Part shown: positions 5,791 through 6,281 of the stretch, one piece after another | Position numbering within the stretch: position 1 is the stretch's first letter | Layout of the letters: every line of letters begins with the position of its first letter | Source: Burkholderiaceae bacterium | GTDB lineage: Bacteria > Pseudomonadota > Gammaproteobacteria > Burkholderiales > Burkholderiaceae_F | Direction of reading: 5' to 3' | NCBI GenBank assembly: GCA_013813185.1 | Contig: JACCSD010000327.1 | Span: forward strand, 1-6,281 | Length of the DNA stretch: 6,281 nucleotides | Made by a program: the position numbers and the translations under genes | Notes under the pieces: generated by a model | The model's input: the letters and a program-made list of their open reading frames with translations, nothing else | The model's database searches: none | What the model was told of the DNA's origin: nothing

Positions 5791-6281
5791 ATGAACGCAC
5801 GAGTCGAGATGAAAATCAACCAGGCCGAACTGGCAATCGCTGTCGAAAAAAGCGTTGCGGCGCCGAACTACGCACCGATTCCGGTCGTGCTCGATCGCGG
5901 CGAAGGCAGTTGGCTCTGGGACGCCGACAGCAAACGCTATCTCGACTTCATGTCGGCGTACTCGGCCGTCAGTCATGGCCATGCGCATCCGCGACTGGTC
6001 GCCGCACTGACCGATCAGGCGCAGCGCGTCGCAGTCACCTCGCGCGCGTATCACTCGACCGAGCTCGGCCCATTTCTCGCCAAGCTGATTGAAGTCGCCG
6101 ATCTGTCAAAGCCGGCGAAGGCGCTTCCCGCCAGCGGCGGTGCTGAATCGGTCGAAACCGCCATCAAGGCGGCACGCCGCTGGGGCTATCGCATCAAAGG
6201 CATCGCCGATGATCGCGCGAACATCGTCGTTGCAAACGGGAATTTTCACGGCCGCTCGACCACGATCGTCGGCTTCTCGAC
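5791..6281 (+). CDS. rocD: Ornithine--oxo-acid aminotransferase, N-terminal 163 residues
   Basis: A class III PLP-dependent aminotransferase that transfers the delta-amino group of ornithine to 2-oxoglutarate, giving glutamate-5-semialdehyde and glutamate in the cytoplasm. The gene runs off the window, with 163 codons visible of an expected 400 or so, so the PLP lysine is not included. Residues that distinguish ornithine aminotransferase from other class III enzymes are present. By alignment to human OAT from memory, Tyr27 in APNYAPIPVVL corresponds to Tyr55, Tyr57 in SAYSAVSHGH to Tyr85, and Arg155 in GNFHGRS to Arg180. LPASGGAESVETAIKAARRW (112-131) matches the PLP-phosphate loop region. 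The usual N-T/S before the glycine is replaced by Ser-Gly, a small variation. Start ATG 5791 is supported by the purine-rich site just upstream. The Lrp-type gene ahead of it is the likely regulator, fitting inducible arginine/ornithine catabolism. Confidence 0.92.
   Translation, partial: MNARVEMKINQAELAIAVEKSVAAPNYAPIPVVLDRGEGSWLWDADSKRYLDFMSAYSAVSHGHAHPRLVAALTDQAQRVAVTSRAYHSTELGPFLAKLIEVADLSKPAKALPASGGAESVETAIKAARRWGYRIKGIADDRANIVVANGNFHGRSTTIVGFS

Noticed and set aside
1..6281. CRISPR arrays, tRNA/rRNA genes, insertion sequences, attachment sites or phage genes
   Set aside because: I saw no spaced direct repeats, cloverleaf, terminal inverted repeats, transposase or integrase motifs; nearly all bases are covered by ordinary chromosomal genes.

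Overview
The window looks like chromosomal DNA of a GC-rich betaproteobacterium, most likely Burkholderiaceae (Burkholderia/Paraburkholderia-like). This rests on high GC with strong G/C preference at third codon positions, a close PrpE-type propionyl-CoA synthetase, and the Lrp-ornithine aminotransferase pairing. The genus is an inference from remembered family sequences, not from a search. I see no rRNA, tRNA, CRISPR array, insertion sequence or integrase.

Left block (1-3778, all + strand). The window opens inside prpE (propionate--CoA ligase; the last 378 residues are present). Its TGA stop overlaps a GTG start for a two-TM DUF218 (YdcF/ElyC/SanA-like) protein. Eleven bases later comes a small GlcG/HbpS-like (DUF336) protein, followed almost immediately by a YiiX-like permuted NlpC/P60 cysteine-hydrolase gene. 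The tight spacing suggests one transcription unit that starts upstream of the window. The hydrolase gene is split between two reading frames. Coding character moves from frame 1 to frame 2 at about 2895-2910, and removing one base there gives a continuous 479-residue protein. This is either a sequencing error, a real inactivating frameshift or, less likely, recoding.

Middle (3775-5073, - strand). A UMF1/Atg22-like major facilitator converges on the hydrolase gene. The two stop codons share bases, so there is no intergenic space for a terminator.

Right block (5074-6281). A 96-bp divergent intergenic region separates the transporter from an Lrp/AsnC regulator. A TATACT -10-like box ends six bases before the regulator's ATG, suggesting a leaderless mRNA, and it sits inside a TTCG-N6-CGAA inverted repeat. 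After a 147-bp leader the window ends in the first 163 residues of rocD (ornithine aminotransferase). The likely picture is an Lrp-type regulator controlling ornithine/arginine catabolism, with the transporter possibly part of the same locus. The transporter's substrate cannot be read from sequence.

Apart from the split hydrolase, all genes fall in known families. I found no convincing undescribed system. The best leads are the frame break, the leaderless/palindromic lrp promoter, and the poorly characterised DUF218-DUF336-YiiX trio attached to prpE.
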